From assembly GCA_000151295.1 (NCBI GenBank), contig GG745349.1, positions 383,523 to 400,962 of the forward strand: DNA of 17,440 nt. The letters are read 5' to 3'. A program made the position numbers and the translations under genes. The notes beneath the pieces are model-generated. The model did no database searches, was not told the DNA's origin, and saw only the letters and a program-made list of their open reading frames with translations. Positions 9,783 through 17,440 of the stretch are shown here, in pieces; the stretch's first letter is position 1; each line of letters opens with the position of its first letter. The stretch is from Allomyces macrogynus ATCC 38327. Taxonomy: Eukaryota > Blastocladiomycota > Blastocladiomycetes > Blastocladiales > Blastocladiaceae.

Positions 9783-11272
9783 TCACCGGCTCGTCGTGTT
9801 GAACTGCGCAAAGTAGGCGTCGGTCGGCGGGTTCGAGTAGACGACCTTGTCGATGAACGTTTTCCTGAGGGCGTGCCGGTCGGGTCAGAATCTGCGCTCA
9901 ATGCTGCACGCTAGGCGATGCACGTACCGCTGCTGAAACTCCTTGGCGAGCATCTTGTTGGCCTGCAGCTGCTGCACCTCCTTCTCGCGCATTTGCCGCT
10001 CGCGCTCGCGCTCCATGAGCAGCGTCGCGCGCGACGTCCAGAACCGATGCTTCTCCCACTGGTGGTCGTGCTGCTGCTCCTGCTCGCGCTTTTGCCGCAA
10101 CTCGCGAATCTGCTGCTCGCGCGTCGCGTAAATATCCTGGATCTGCTCGGCCGACATGCCCTTGAACGCGTCGATCCGGATCCTGGTAGCAGCAAATGTC
10201 AGTCGCGGCGAGTGAGACTAGTCCGATGTGACGATGTGTACGGACCGATGCGGGCCGGGCTGCGGCGGCGCCGGCCGCTCCGTCAGCAGGTCGCCGTTCT
10301 TCCACATGTCGATCTCCTCGAGGTTCTTGATCGTCTCCTTGCGCCGGTCCTGGTTTTCGCGGAGCTTCTTTTCGAGGGCCTAGGAGTCGCAAATATGGAG
10401 CGTGGTGAGCAGCACCGTGATCGAAGCGCGCGGCACGGGTCCAAAGCAATGCCAAAGACGCGTACGAGCTTCTTGTTGAACTCGGCGTCGCTGCGGGCAA
10501 TATCGCGGCGGTGCTGGCGCTCCATTTCATTCAGGTACTGGATCTTGGCGTTCGTAGCCATGACGTGCTCCTCCTGCTGCTGGTCGTGCCAGTCCTGTAG
10601 CCGCTGCCGGTCGGTATTCTCGCACATCTTTTGCCACGTCCACAACTGCATTTGGTGCTTTTGCGCGGCAATCCGGTCGGCCTGCTCGAGATCCTCGCCC
10701 TCGAATTTTTGCAGGCCCGAGACCGTGTTGCGCGTGTCGGCGTCTGACTCACGCGCCGGCCGGTCCTTTTTCAGTGCCTGCGGGTCGTAGAGATCAAAGT
10801 CGCGCTGCATGCACGGCTGCTGGTGGTCGCGCCGGAACGCGTCGAGGTCCTGCTGCACGGCGCGCCGCGAGGCGCTGACTTTGGCGTCGAGCATTTGCAG
10901 CAGCGTGTTGGTTTCGATGGCGACGTGGTCTGGATAGGGTACGGCGCGATGGTGAGAAAAGAGATGACGGGTGACGGTCACGAAGAGGGGTGATACGAAC
11001 CAGCGGTCGCGTTGCGCTCAGCTTCAATCGACTTGAGCTCATTCTTTACGCGAATCTGCTCCTCGAGCCCTTGCACGTCGATCTGGAGAAGAGCCAGACA
11101 AGCCGTCAATTTCGGGTACGTTCAGAGCAACGCGGCTGGACTGAAGTCAGCGTACCCCCATGATGCGGACTTTAGGGTCAAAGATGCGCTGCTTGCGCTC
11201 CTCGTCGAGCCGGCGGCGTCGGTGGATGGCCTGTGCCTGTGTCAAGTCGGGCGCGTGGTCGAGCTTGTACAT
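9783..11272 (-). CDS. RIB43A-like flagellar doublet-microtubule inner protein
   Basis: Six exons join in phase: 11272-11156, 11082-11001, 10929-10466, 10379-10246, 10182-9928, 9864-9783 (377 aa, the size of human RIBC2; introns 63-86 nt). RIB43A proteins lie inside ciliary doublet microtubules and stabilise the partition (ribbon) protofilaments. The product is an almost continuous charged coiled coil with strong family blocks: QRIFDPKVRIMGIDV near residue 30-42, RDFDLYDPQALKKDRPAR at about 109-126, GLQKFEGEDL, AEFNKKL, a GDLLTE...PGPHR stretch, FKGMSAEQIQDI, SRATLLMERE, and the C-terminal FAQFNTTSR end. The ATG is in a near-perfect GCCACC context. The last intron uses GTACGT at 9927 and restores the frame into the conserved tail. 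The protein is diagnostic of an organism with motile cilia. Confidence 0.96.
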
Positions 11273-12151
11273 GGTGGCGTTGGGGAGTCGAGTCGAGTCG
11301 GGACTTCTATGATCTACGTGCTTGGGTCGCACGGCGTCCCTAGATCGAAGGGAGTCGTTTGCGCGGGGGTCGCTGGAGTGCGACGGCTTGATGGAGGGTG
11401 GTCGTAGAGGTTGCAGGGAGCGAATGCGGGGGGTTGCCAGCGACTGCGGGCAGTTGCGAGTGGAGAAAGCAGCGGGCTCGTTTGTGGACGGGTTCGCCGA
11501 CGAAACGAAGGAGCCCGAATGATAAAGATTTGGGATATGATCGATGGTCAAATCACATGATCGCGTGGGCAGCTTTCTTTGTTTTGGCCTGCGCTCGCCG
11601 TGCTGAACCGCTCATGCAGGCCAGGCGCGCCCTGCACCATCAGCGGCGGCATCGCTCGACTTTCCGCAATGCGTCGCATTCTGCTCCAGAACGGAACTGC
11701 CCAAGGCCGGCCCACGATCGCGTGCCGGACCCGGCGAACCAGGCGCGGCGCCAAGATCACGTCCACTCGTGTTCGGTGCGCGTCGGCGACTTCCGAGACA
11801 TGACCGCGCGCGCGGTGTCGCGTCGGACCCACCCCGTCGTCTCGTCCCAAGCCACGCAACGATGCCGCGCCGCGTCGATCCCTTCCACGGCAAATCTCTC
11901 GATTCGAACTGCTGCGACGCGAATCTCGTTTGGATCGGTTCGGCCCACGCGCGCGCAAGGCGCGAGCGCCGCAACGCTGCCGGCCGCCCTCTTCCTAACC
12001 GCGCGCGACCCGCGGCCATCCTCTCTCTCTCTCCTCCACCAGCTAGCCGCGACCGATCCTCGTCCTGGACCACCGACCGCTCACACTGATCCACCCGCGT
12101 CCGCGCCCGCCGCTCGCCACAAGCAACCCACACCCACCACCAACCACCACG
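11273..12151. promoter_or_regulatory. Divergent RIB43A / HHE upstream region
   Basis: This 879 nt spacer separates two divergent starts. It contains a short GAGTC tandem near 11282-11298 and a CT-rich run at about 12020-12040, consistent with the 5' UTR of the HHE gene. Long open frames cross it on both strands (11398-12327 plus, 11612-12946 minus) but have Arg-rich, domain-free translations and overlap the HHE exon in the wrong frame, so I treat them as chance. No X-box or other defined site could be supported. Confidence 0.45.
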
Positions 12152-12819
12152 ATGCAGGCCCTGCACCCATCGACCCCCTCGCGCCCGCTCGACGACCTCG
12201 TCAAGCTCGACCACCGGTCGTTCAACGAGCTGCACGCGCGGTACAAGGCGTCGGTCGGCGACCAACGCGCGCAGACGGCGATTGCCAACGAGCTGATTCG
12301 CGAGATAGCGCAGCACTCGGCCGGTGAGGAGATGACCTTCTACGCGGCGGTACAGGAGCACGAGTCGACGCAGCTCGCCGACCACCTGCGCGGCGCGCAC
12401 CAAGGCGTCAAGGAAATGCTCTACACGCTCGAGTCGCGGCAGGTCGGGTCGGCCGAGTACGACCTGCTGCTTGACCAGGTCATGACCGAGCTCAACACGC
12501 ACGCGCTCGAAGAAGAGAACCAGGTGCTGCCCACGCTGCGCGCCCAGATTGGCGAGGACAACATGATCAAGCTCGGCCAGCAATTCCTCGGGGCCAAGCG
12601 CATGGCGCCTACGCACCCGCACCCGTCGGCGCCCGACAAGCCCGTCACCGAGGCGATCGCGGGTGCCATGACCACGCCGCTCGACAAGTTGCGCGACATC
12701 CCGCGCGAGGTACGTCTTCAAAGTCGTGCGGGATGGCCAAGACCGTGGATCCTTGCACTCACCCAGGCCACGTCCCTCGTCACCCCTAGTTTGCTGAGCG
12801 CCGCGTGCCCGAAGAATAA
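12152..12819 (+). CDS. Hemerythrin HHE cation-binding domain protein
   Basis: Two exons (12152-12709, 12790-12819; 80 nt intron with GTACGT donor, CTCAC and CCCCTAG acceptor) give 195 aa. HHE/hemerythrin-like proteins are four-helix bundles that bind a di-iron centre through His and Glu/Asp; roles range from oxygen or NO sensing to iron handling. The expected ligand pattern is present: H21 in KLDHRSFNELH, H55-x3-E59 in QHSAGEE, H78/H83 in DHLRGAH and H117-x3-E121 in THALEEE. The APDKPVTEAIAG...PLDKLRD tail is typical of fungal and bacterial single-domain members. No signal peptide is seen, so the protein is probably cytosolic. Reading through the intron would add a long Arg/Ala/Val tail and looks wrong; the spliced version ends FAERRVPEE. 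A degenerate relative lies on the other strand near 14400-14490. Confidence 0.94.
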
Positions 12820-13408
12820 GGGGAACGCATTTCGCGCCCTCGCGCGTCACGCCGCGCCGTCTGCTCGTGTCGTCGTCTCGTCGGCATCTCAAATCGTCGC
12901 GCGCCGTCTCCTCGTTTCGTCGTGCGCCGTCGTTCCGGCATCTCACGTTGTCGCAGTGGCGCCGCCGCTACAGCCGTTGTGACGTTTCTCTCGGGTCGGT
13001 CAAGCATGGGGGTGGAGTGGTCGCCACCGGCCGAGTTTGTTTGTGTTGTCTCTATCCATTCACACCCAATCCAAGAGCTTGAATCTCTCACACATTCACA
13101 AAATAATTTTGTCCTTGATGTTCGACGTGCTTGGTTCCCGTCAGCCTTTGCAAGTCCATCATCCTCTTCAGAGTCGGCCTGCCGTTTTGAGTGTGATCGC
13201 GGTGCCGCCCAGCGCCAGTTTAGAGTGCCAGGACAGGGTGGAGAGGATCATTTACGATGCTCGGTCTCATTTCTTCGAGTCCTTTTGGGCCTGAAGCTCG
13301 GTCGGATCCAGCCAAAGCGTTGTCGCGTGTCGTGGACTGGAGCGCACCCAGCCGGTCATCACACGTTGCCTAGGTTGGAGGAACAATACTTCGTTGACCG
13401 ACCATCAA
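12820..13408. other. Region without a supported gene; one small open frame
   Basis: This holds the HHE 3' end and then mixed-composition DNA. An ATG at 13118 opens a 58-codon forward frame to 13294 whose product (starting MFDVLGSRQPLQ and ending SHFFESFWA) is more protein-like than its neighbours. It has no recognised domain and no clear splice partner. A longer overlapping frame (12922-13569) reads as low-complexity Ser/Arg/Pro sequence and is probably chance. Confidence 0.35.
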
Positions 13409-14074
13409 TCACCAAACACGAAGCTTCGACACCAAATTCCGCGCGCACCGCATCACCTTCGCTTGGGCCGACAGAGACGACAATGCCGACGGCGTGTTCG
13501 TCTTCCCAACCACAACTGGCACGTCTACCACCGACGCAACAGGACCACATTCCTTGGCAGCAGGCGTAGCGACGCGATCAGTGACGGCTGACTTGACTAC
13601 GAGCGCCATGACCTCCACTTCAACGCGCGGATAGCGCTTGGGCAGCGGGAGCACACGGGGCGTGCCGCTGGGGCCGAATCACGATATTGGGCGGGAGCGC
13701 GGCGGGCACCGTGACCGGATATCAAGTAGAACCGGTCCTCGGCGTCGAGCAATCCTTCCATGTCAATCGACGCGTCGACCACGTCGAGGTCTGACAGCGG
13801 CGCATGCCGCGGGTAAAAAACAATCCTCGTCATCGGCCAACTGGCATGGCACCGTGGGCGGCGCGGGCGGCGAAACCATGTCAGGCTCAGCGGGAACAGG
13901 CGACGGCGTGAAGGGATAAGTAGCGACGGGCATGGGCTTGGACAAGAGAGAGGCCAAGTGAGACGGCTTTTCCAGGATGATACGGTCCTTCGGCTGGTGC
14001 CAATCGACCAGCGTGGTCACGACGGGCTTGTCGCGCTCCTCGCAGATCATGATCTTGTCGGCGACGGACGGCAT
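13409..14074 (-). pseudogene. Unrecognised gene with apparent frame breaks
   Basis: The reverse strand from ATG 14074 (AAAA upstream, A at -3) reads MPSVADKIMICEERDK, then an acidic/Pro-rich part. Protein-like sequence then continues in other frames: VFYPRHAPLSDLDVVDA, then VTVPAALPPNIVIRP, then LPKRYPRVEVEVMALVVKSA to a stop at 13409. The frame jumps occur at an A6 run (13815-13820 on plus), near 13715-13718, and at a G4 run (13657-13660). Each would be resolved by one base fewer. That suggests either a young pseudogene or assembly insertion errors. Splicing with phase-compatible normal-length introns could not explain the jumps; a 31 nt intron fits one of them but is implausibly short. I do not recognise the family. 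The opposite strand near 13420-13490 is also strikingly protein-like, so even the strand is not fully secure for the 3' third. Confidence 0.45.
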
Positions 14075-14303
14075 TTTTGGTTCCGAGATGGAGATAGGGA
14101 GCGAGGGATGTTGGTTGTTGCGAGAGATGGTGCGCAAATGGAGCCGGTGACGAGCAGGTCAAGGAACGATGCCAGGATTGAATGGAGGACGGTCAGTTGA
14201 TGGCCGGTGATGCGGTTTGTTCACGATAAACGGTGGAGAAGAGTACCTGTTCGGTAGCAGGCAAGGGGTGGGGAGAATAGCAGTGCAACGGGGTTGGTCG
14301 CAA

Positions 14304-14309
14304 TTTATT
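14304..14309 (-). terminator. AATAAA-type polyadenylation signal (reverse strand)
   Basis: TTTATT on the plus strand reads AATAAA on the reverse strand, about 95 nt downstream of the HHE relic and in the same orientation. It could be a leftover poly(A) signal of that lost gene. One hexamer alone is weak evidence. Confidence 0.25.
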
Positions 14310-14399
14310 CAGTTGAAGGTTGGCGCTTGATCTGGTGGCACTTGAGCTGCTTGGTACGACTGGTACGGCCTGGTACGACTGTTCGTGGCCTCGATCGGT

Positions 14400-14490
14400 G
14401 ATGACCTGGTCGAGCAGCAATTCGACCTCGGCCGACCCGACGTCCTGCTGCGAGCTCGCTGAACGACTGGTGTGGTGCTGGTCAAGCTCG
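14400..14490 (-). pseudogene. Degenerate HHE/hemerythrin gene fragment
   Basis: The reverse strand reads DVGSAEVELLLDQVI at about 14448-14400, matching QVGSAEYDLLLDQVM in the intact HHE gene at 12152. By eye about 39 of 45 bases are identical over this block. Directly upstream, in a different frame, are remnants of the first HHE helix: a leucine-aspartate block near 14487-14478 and SFSEL at 14466-14452, matching LDHRSFNEL. About 65 codons between these two blocks in the intact gene are missing here, and the downstream HALEEE metal-ligand helix is not preserved. The fragment therefore has an internal deletion and frameshifts and cannot make an HHE fold. It is most simply a decayed paralogue. 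Confidence 0.65.
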
Positions 14491-14993
14491 GTCGGGCTTG
14501 GCATCCCGGCGCGTCTCGCACCGGTCGTCCGTCTGGACAATTCGATTACATATTTCGAGAATGTGCGGCGCGGGAAAGTCACGTTATGTTAGACGCAGCG
14601 CCAGCAGGAAGCGGCCGGCGCTTTTCGCGATTTTGCCTTTCCGATGAGTTCCAATTTCCATATCCAGGGCTTGCCTCGGTTTCCTTCTGTCGTCATCCCT
14701 GAACAGAAACAAACTCAACGGCAGCTGCACCAAGTCGGACCAAAGCTGACCCCCAACCCCCGGCTTGGACAACGACAGTCCTCCTCCATCGACGACGACA
14801 AGCCGGTCGCTCAACTGCGGCCGTCAACAGCAAGTTCGACGGTGTCGACGACGACAACCACAACGACGACGACGACGACCACTGCAACGACTGTCCGTCC
14901 GTCACCTGCTGCTCTCGGCCCTGCCGCACAAACTGCACCTGCCCTCATCGCCCTCGCCGTTGCCCGCCACCACCAGCCACACATACGCCCGTC
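14491..14993 (+). promoter_or_regulatory. Upstream region / 5' UTR of the Rabin8-like gene
   Basis: No gene is supported here. The open frame 14644-15186 is out of frame with the Rabin8-like start at 14994 and is made of Thr/Pro/Ser/Gln low-complexity sequence. An ACG/GAC trinucleotide run at about 14846-14880 lies in what is probably the 5' UTR. No specific factor site was identified. Confidence 0.4.
14846..14880. repeat. (ACG)n trinucleotide tract
   Basis: Near-uninterrupted GAC/ACG triplets with a few CAA/CCA interruptions are directly visible about 115 nt before the Rabin8-like ATG. Confidence 0.8.
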
Positions 14994-17440
14994 ATGTCAG
15001 CCGCGCCGGGCCTCAACGACGACGCGCTGCTGCACGTCAGTCTCGAGGAGCTGCACGGTATCGGCGGTGCCGATATGGTCGCGACCGCCGGTGCAGCCGC
15101 ACGCTCTTCGCGAGCCTTGGCAGCACGCCGCCCGAAACGCCGGTCAGCCATGGAACGGTCGGCCAGTGCAACCGATTCCCCTCTGACTGAGCCGAGCCCG
15201 CTCGCGTCGCCCGTGATGGGCTCGGGTGACTTGGTTGATGACACGCACGATGGTCACGACGAAGGCCACGACGAGGCAACGACAGAGAGTTCGACGCCCG
15301 AACCGCAACCTGCAGAACCCGCAGTCCACGCAGAGCCCGACGAGAAACCGGCCGCCCCGTCGCCCGAACCTGCTGCGCGTGACGTCGAGCCTGCTGCCGA
15401 TGCCAATACTGATACCAGCCCTGATGCGACCGCCGATGCGACGACGACCGCCGCGATGCGCGATTTAGACACAGTCGACGACGACGCTCTCGCGCCGCCG
15501 ACCGACTCGGGCGCGACGTCAACGTCGAGCGAGGACGGCCTCCCGCTCGAGGTAATGGCGCTGCGCCTCGAGCTGCGCGACGCCAAGTTGCGCGAGGCGC
15601 AGCTGGAGCGCGCCGTGCTCGCGCTCGAAGAGGAACTCGCGCGGTCGCAGTCGCAATCGGCGTCGTTTGACTGGGCCATGGCCGAGATGCGCACGCTGCG
15701 GTCGAACATGGAGGACCTGGCCGCCAAGCTGCGGCTCGAAGAGGAGCGCAACCACGAAATGGAGGCCGGCAAGCGGCTGATTGATACCGAGTACGAGTCG
15801 CTGTCGGTGCAGCTGTTTGAGCAGGCGAATGCGCTCGTCAAGGAAGAGCGGATTTTGCGGTCGCATGCCGAGCGCAAAACGGCGGTCCTCGAGCAGCGGC
15901 TCGCCGATGCCAACTCGATTGTCGCTGCGCTGCGGTCGGAACTGGCCGCGCTCAAGGACCTGATGCACCAGCAGGAGCAGTCGTTTGAGCACGAGATTCA
16001 GGTGCAGCAGCAGCAAATGATCCAGCACTTGCAAGAGGACCACGACGCGGCTGACGCGGCTGTGGCCGAGGATCTGATTGTGCCGTCCGACTCGACGAGC
16101 GACAGCGCCGACGCGCCGCTCGCTCCCGACGCTGCCGGTAACGCTGTCGCTGAGCGCGCGTTGTCGCCGACGTCGCGCCGCACCACGTCGCCGCCCGTGC
16201 CGGACCTGCACATTGACCTCGTCTCCAACAGTGCGCGCGAGCGTGCAGCCGCCAAGTCGGGCGAAGAGTGGCGGTCGGATGCGTTCCCGATCCACTTTGT
16301 CCCGCCAAGCCTGCCGAGCGCGATGGCGCCGCCCTCCCCGGGACCGCGCCGCAGCAGCTACTGCGGCGTCCTGCCGCACCCAGGCGCCCCGACGGCCGTC
16401 GCCAACTTGCACTCGCACTTGGCGTCCGAGTTCCGCTCCTTTTTTGACGGTCCTGTTCTCGCCCGTTGGCAAGAATGCGCCCTATCTCACGCAGGAGAAC
16501 CGCGAAAATGCGCTTTATCGCACCAAGTTTATGGAGCGACTGTTTGAGGAGGATGTCAAGCCGACCATCAATTTGCCGGGTCTCTCGTGGCTGCAAAAGA
16601 AGAACCTCGCGGGCGCCGTCACGGCCTACACGCTCTCGATCCAGCCGCGCCGCAAGCCCGTGATCAAGAAGAAGTCCAAATCGACGACGTCAACGCTGTT
16701 GCTCAATGGGTCGAAGCTCGTGTTTGGCAGCGGCAGCGACGTGGGCACGCCGCACGCGCACGGCGCGGGCCCGGCTGACGCGGCCGCCGCGGCCGTCGTG
16801 CAGCAAGAGACGTACGAGTACACGCCCGACACGATCGACTGCTGGGGCTGTGGCGCATCCATTGTGAACGTGGCGCCGCTCACGGTCGTGACGCTCGGCG
16901 AGACCGACACGCCCAAGCCCGTGTGCAAGCTGTGCCGTGCCAAGCTCGTGACCGTGTGCCAAATCTTTTCGTATGTGCGCATGGTCGGCAACGGCATTTT
17001 GCCGCCGGCCGCGACCAACCCTAACATGCCCGTGCCGCTCGTGCTCGACCCACCGCCCAAGCCCGACCACATGCGCCGCGGATCGACGTCGTCGGTTCCG
17101 ACCCTGTCGCCTACGGCCGGCACGCACCCGCGGCGCGGCAAGAACACGAGCATTTCGTCGCTCGCTTCGGTACTGTCCGGCGGGTGGCCCACCCGCGTTT
17201 CCGGCGCGGCCGCCGACGACGCGGGTTCCTCGGCCCCGGTTGCGGCTGCAGCATCTGCTTCAGCACCTGCAGCAGCAGCACCTGCGGCAGCAGCGGCGGT
17301 GGCCGCATCTGCCGCTACCCCGACGCCGGCGTCGGACGGATCGGACGTGGGCGTCGTCGGCGACGCGGCCAGTGGTGGCGGGGGGAACCCCGGGGCAGGG
17401 GGGGGCCATGGCCGCTTCCATTTGCCCCGGGCCCCCAGAA
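14994..17440 (+). CDS. Rabin8/Sec2-family Rab guanine nucleotide exchange factor (3' truncated by window)
   Basis: Residues 1-180 are acidic and disordered. About 184-330 form a long coiled coil containing the Sec2/Rabin GEF core, with SVQLFEQANALVKEER near residue 272-287 matching the LFEEANxMV signature that opens the Rab8/Sec4 nucleotide site. A second conserved block follows: FMERLFEEDVKPTINL, then TLSIQP, then a CWGC / CKLC pair and CRAKLVTVCQIFSYVR, matching the C-terminal Rabin8 domain (human LSRIYxEDxxPCL and CRxRITxVCNFFTYIR). The two halves lie in different frames: the first ends at 16547, the second is open from about 16430 to the window end. The switch is explained by one extra base in the T6 run at 16440-16445, or by a 40 nt intron 16455-16494 (phase 0). 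In animals Rabin8 activates Rab8 for ciliary membrane growth; Sec2 acts in exocytosis. The tail becomes Ala-rich and then G/C homopolymeric at the edge. Confidence 0.88.
17243..17310 (+). repeat. GCA-rich alanine repeat in Rabin8-like tail
   Basis: Repeated GCA/GCT/GCG codons encode an Ala-Ser-Pro run inside the C-terminal extension of the Rabin8-like protein. It is visible directly and likely variable in length. Confidence 0.75.

Noticed and set aside
9918..10790. 290-codon plus-strand frame rich in Leu/Arg
   Set aside because: It is antisense to the conserved RIB43A coiled-coil exons and spans their introns.
11425..11460. GTTGCC-containing stretch upstream of RIB43A as a possible RFX X-box
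   Set aside because: Only one half-site resembles the consensus; the second half (GGCAAC-like) is not at the required spacing.
11398..12946. 309-codon plus and 444-codon minus frames across the HHE gene and its promoter
   Set aside because: Both are out of frame or antisense to the clear HHE exon and look like low-complexity Arg/Ala sequence.
12710..12982. Read-through extension of the HHE protein to 276 aa
   Set aside because: A strong GTACGT donor and CCCCTAG acceptor define an 80 nt intron; the spliced ending FAERRVPEE fits the family length, while the read-through tail is repetitive Val/Ser/Arg sequence.
14644..15186. 180-codon frame before and overlapping the Rabin8-like start
   Set aside because: It is Thr/Ser/Pro low-complexity sequence in a different frame from the conserved GEF protein; most likely 5' UTR.
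1..17440. CRISPR arrays, insertion sequences, tRNA or rRNA genes
   Set aside because: I scanned for direct-repeat arrays, terminal inverted repeats and TPsiC-like tRNA blocks and saw none; the intron-rich gene structure also argues against a prokaryotic origin.

Overview
This window looks like nuclear DNA from a flagellated (zoosporic) fungus or a close relative. The DNA is GC-rich. Genes are compact and split by short spliceosomal introns, mostly 57-109 nt, with GTACGT/GTGCGT/GTATGC-type donors and pyrimidine-AG acceptors. Start codons often sit in Kozak-like contexts. No bacterial operons, Shine-Dalgarno signals or CRISPR arrays were seen. The gene set includes ORC5 and several cilium/centrosome proteins: RIB43A, an SSX2IP/ADIP protein and a Rabin8/Sec2-type Rab exchange factor. 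That suits an organism that still builds a flagellum. A Blastocladiomycota-like or chytrid-like fungus is my best guess from composition and gene content; it is not proven.

Layout: 1-1368 holds no gene I can support, apart from an AT-rich segment near 1215-1370 with an odd open frame. 1369-3909 (minus) is a seven-exon ADIP/SSX2IP gene, possibly extended upstream to 4141. 4276-6020 (plus) is six-exon ORC5, divergent from it. 6021-6799 is non-coding as far as I can see. 6800-8063 (plus) is a TMEM164 homologue with two microexons and probably an in-frame first intron. 8294-9545 (plus) is an unrecognised seven-span membrane protein with GPCR-like topology. 9783-11272 (minus) is six-exon RIB43A, convergent with it. 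11273-12151 is the spacer to the divergent two-exon hemerythrin/HHE gene at 12152-12819 (plus). 12820-14993 is a decayed or ambiguous region with a frame-disrupted reverse-strand gene (13409-14074) and a relic of a second HHE gene (about 14400-14490, minus). 14994 to the window end (plus) is a Rabin8/Sec2-like gene with one apparent frame break, running off the edge.

Functional theme: three of the eight protein genes belong to flagellum or centrosome biology (basal body anchoring, doublet microtubule inner protein, ciliary Rab activation). The others cover DNA replication licensing (ORC5), ether-lipid acyl transfer (TMEM164-like), an iron/oxygen-binding-type HHE protein, an orphan 7TM protein and one unidentified broken gene. 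All exon models were built by hand from splice-site phase and family similarity recalled from knowledge. No alignment or database search was run.
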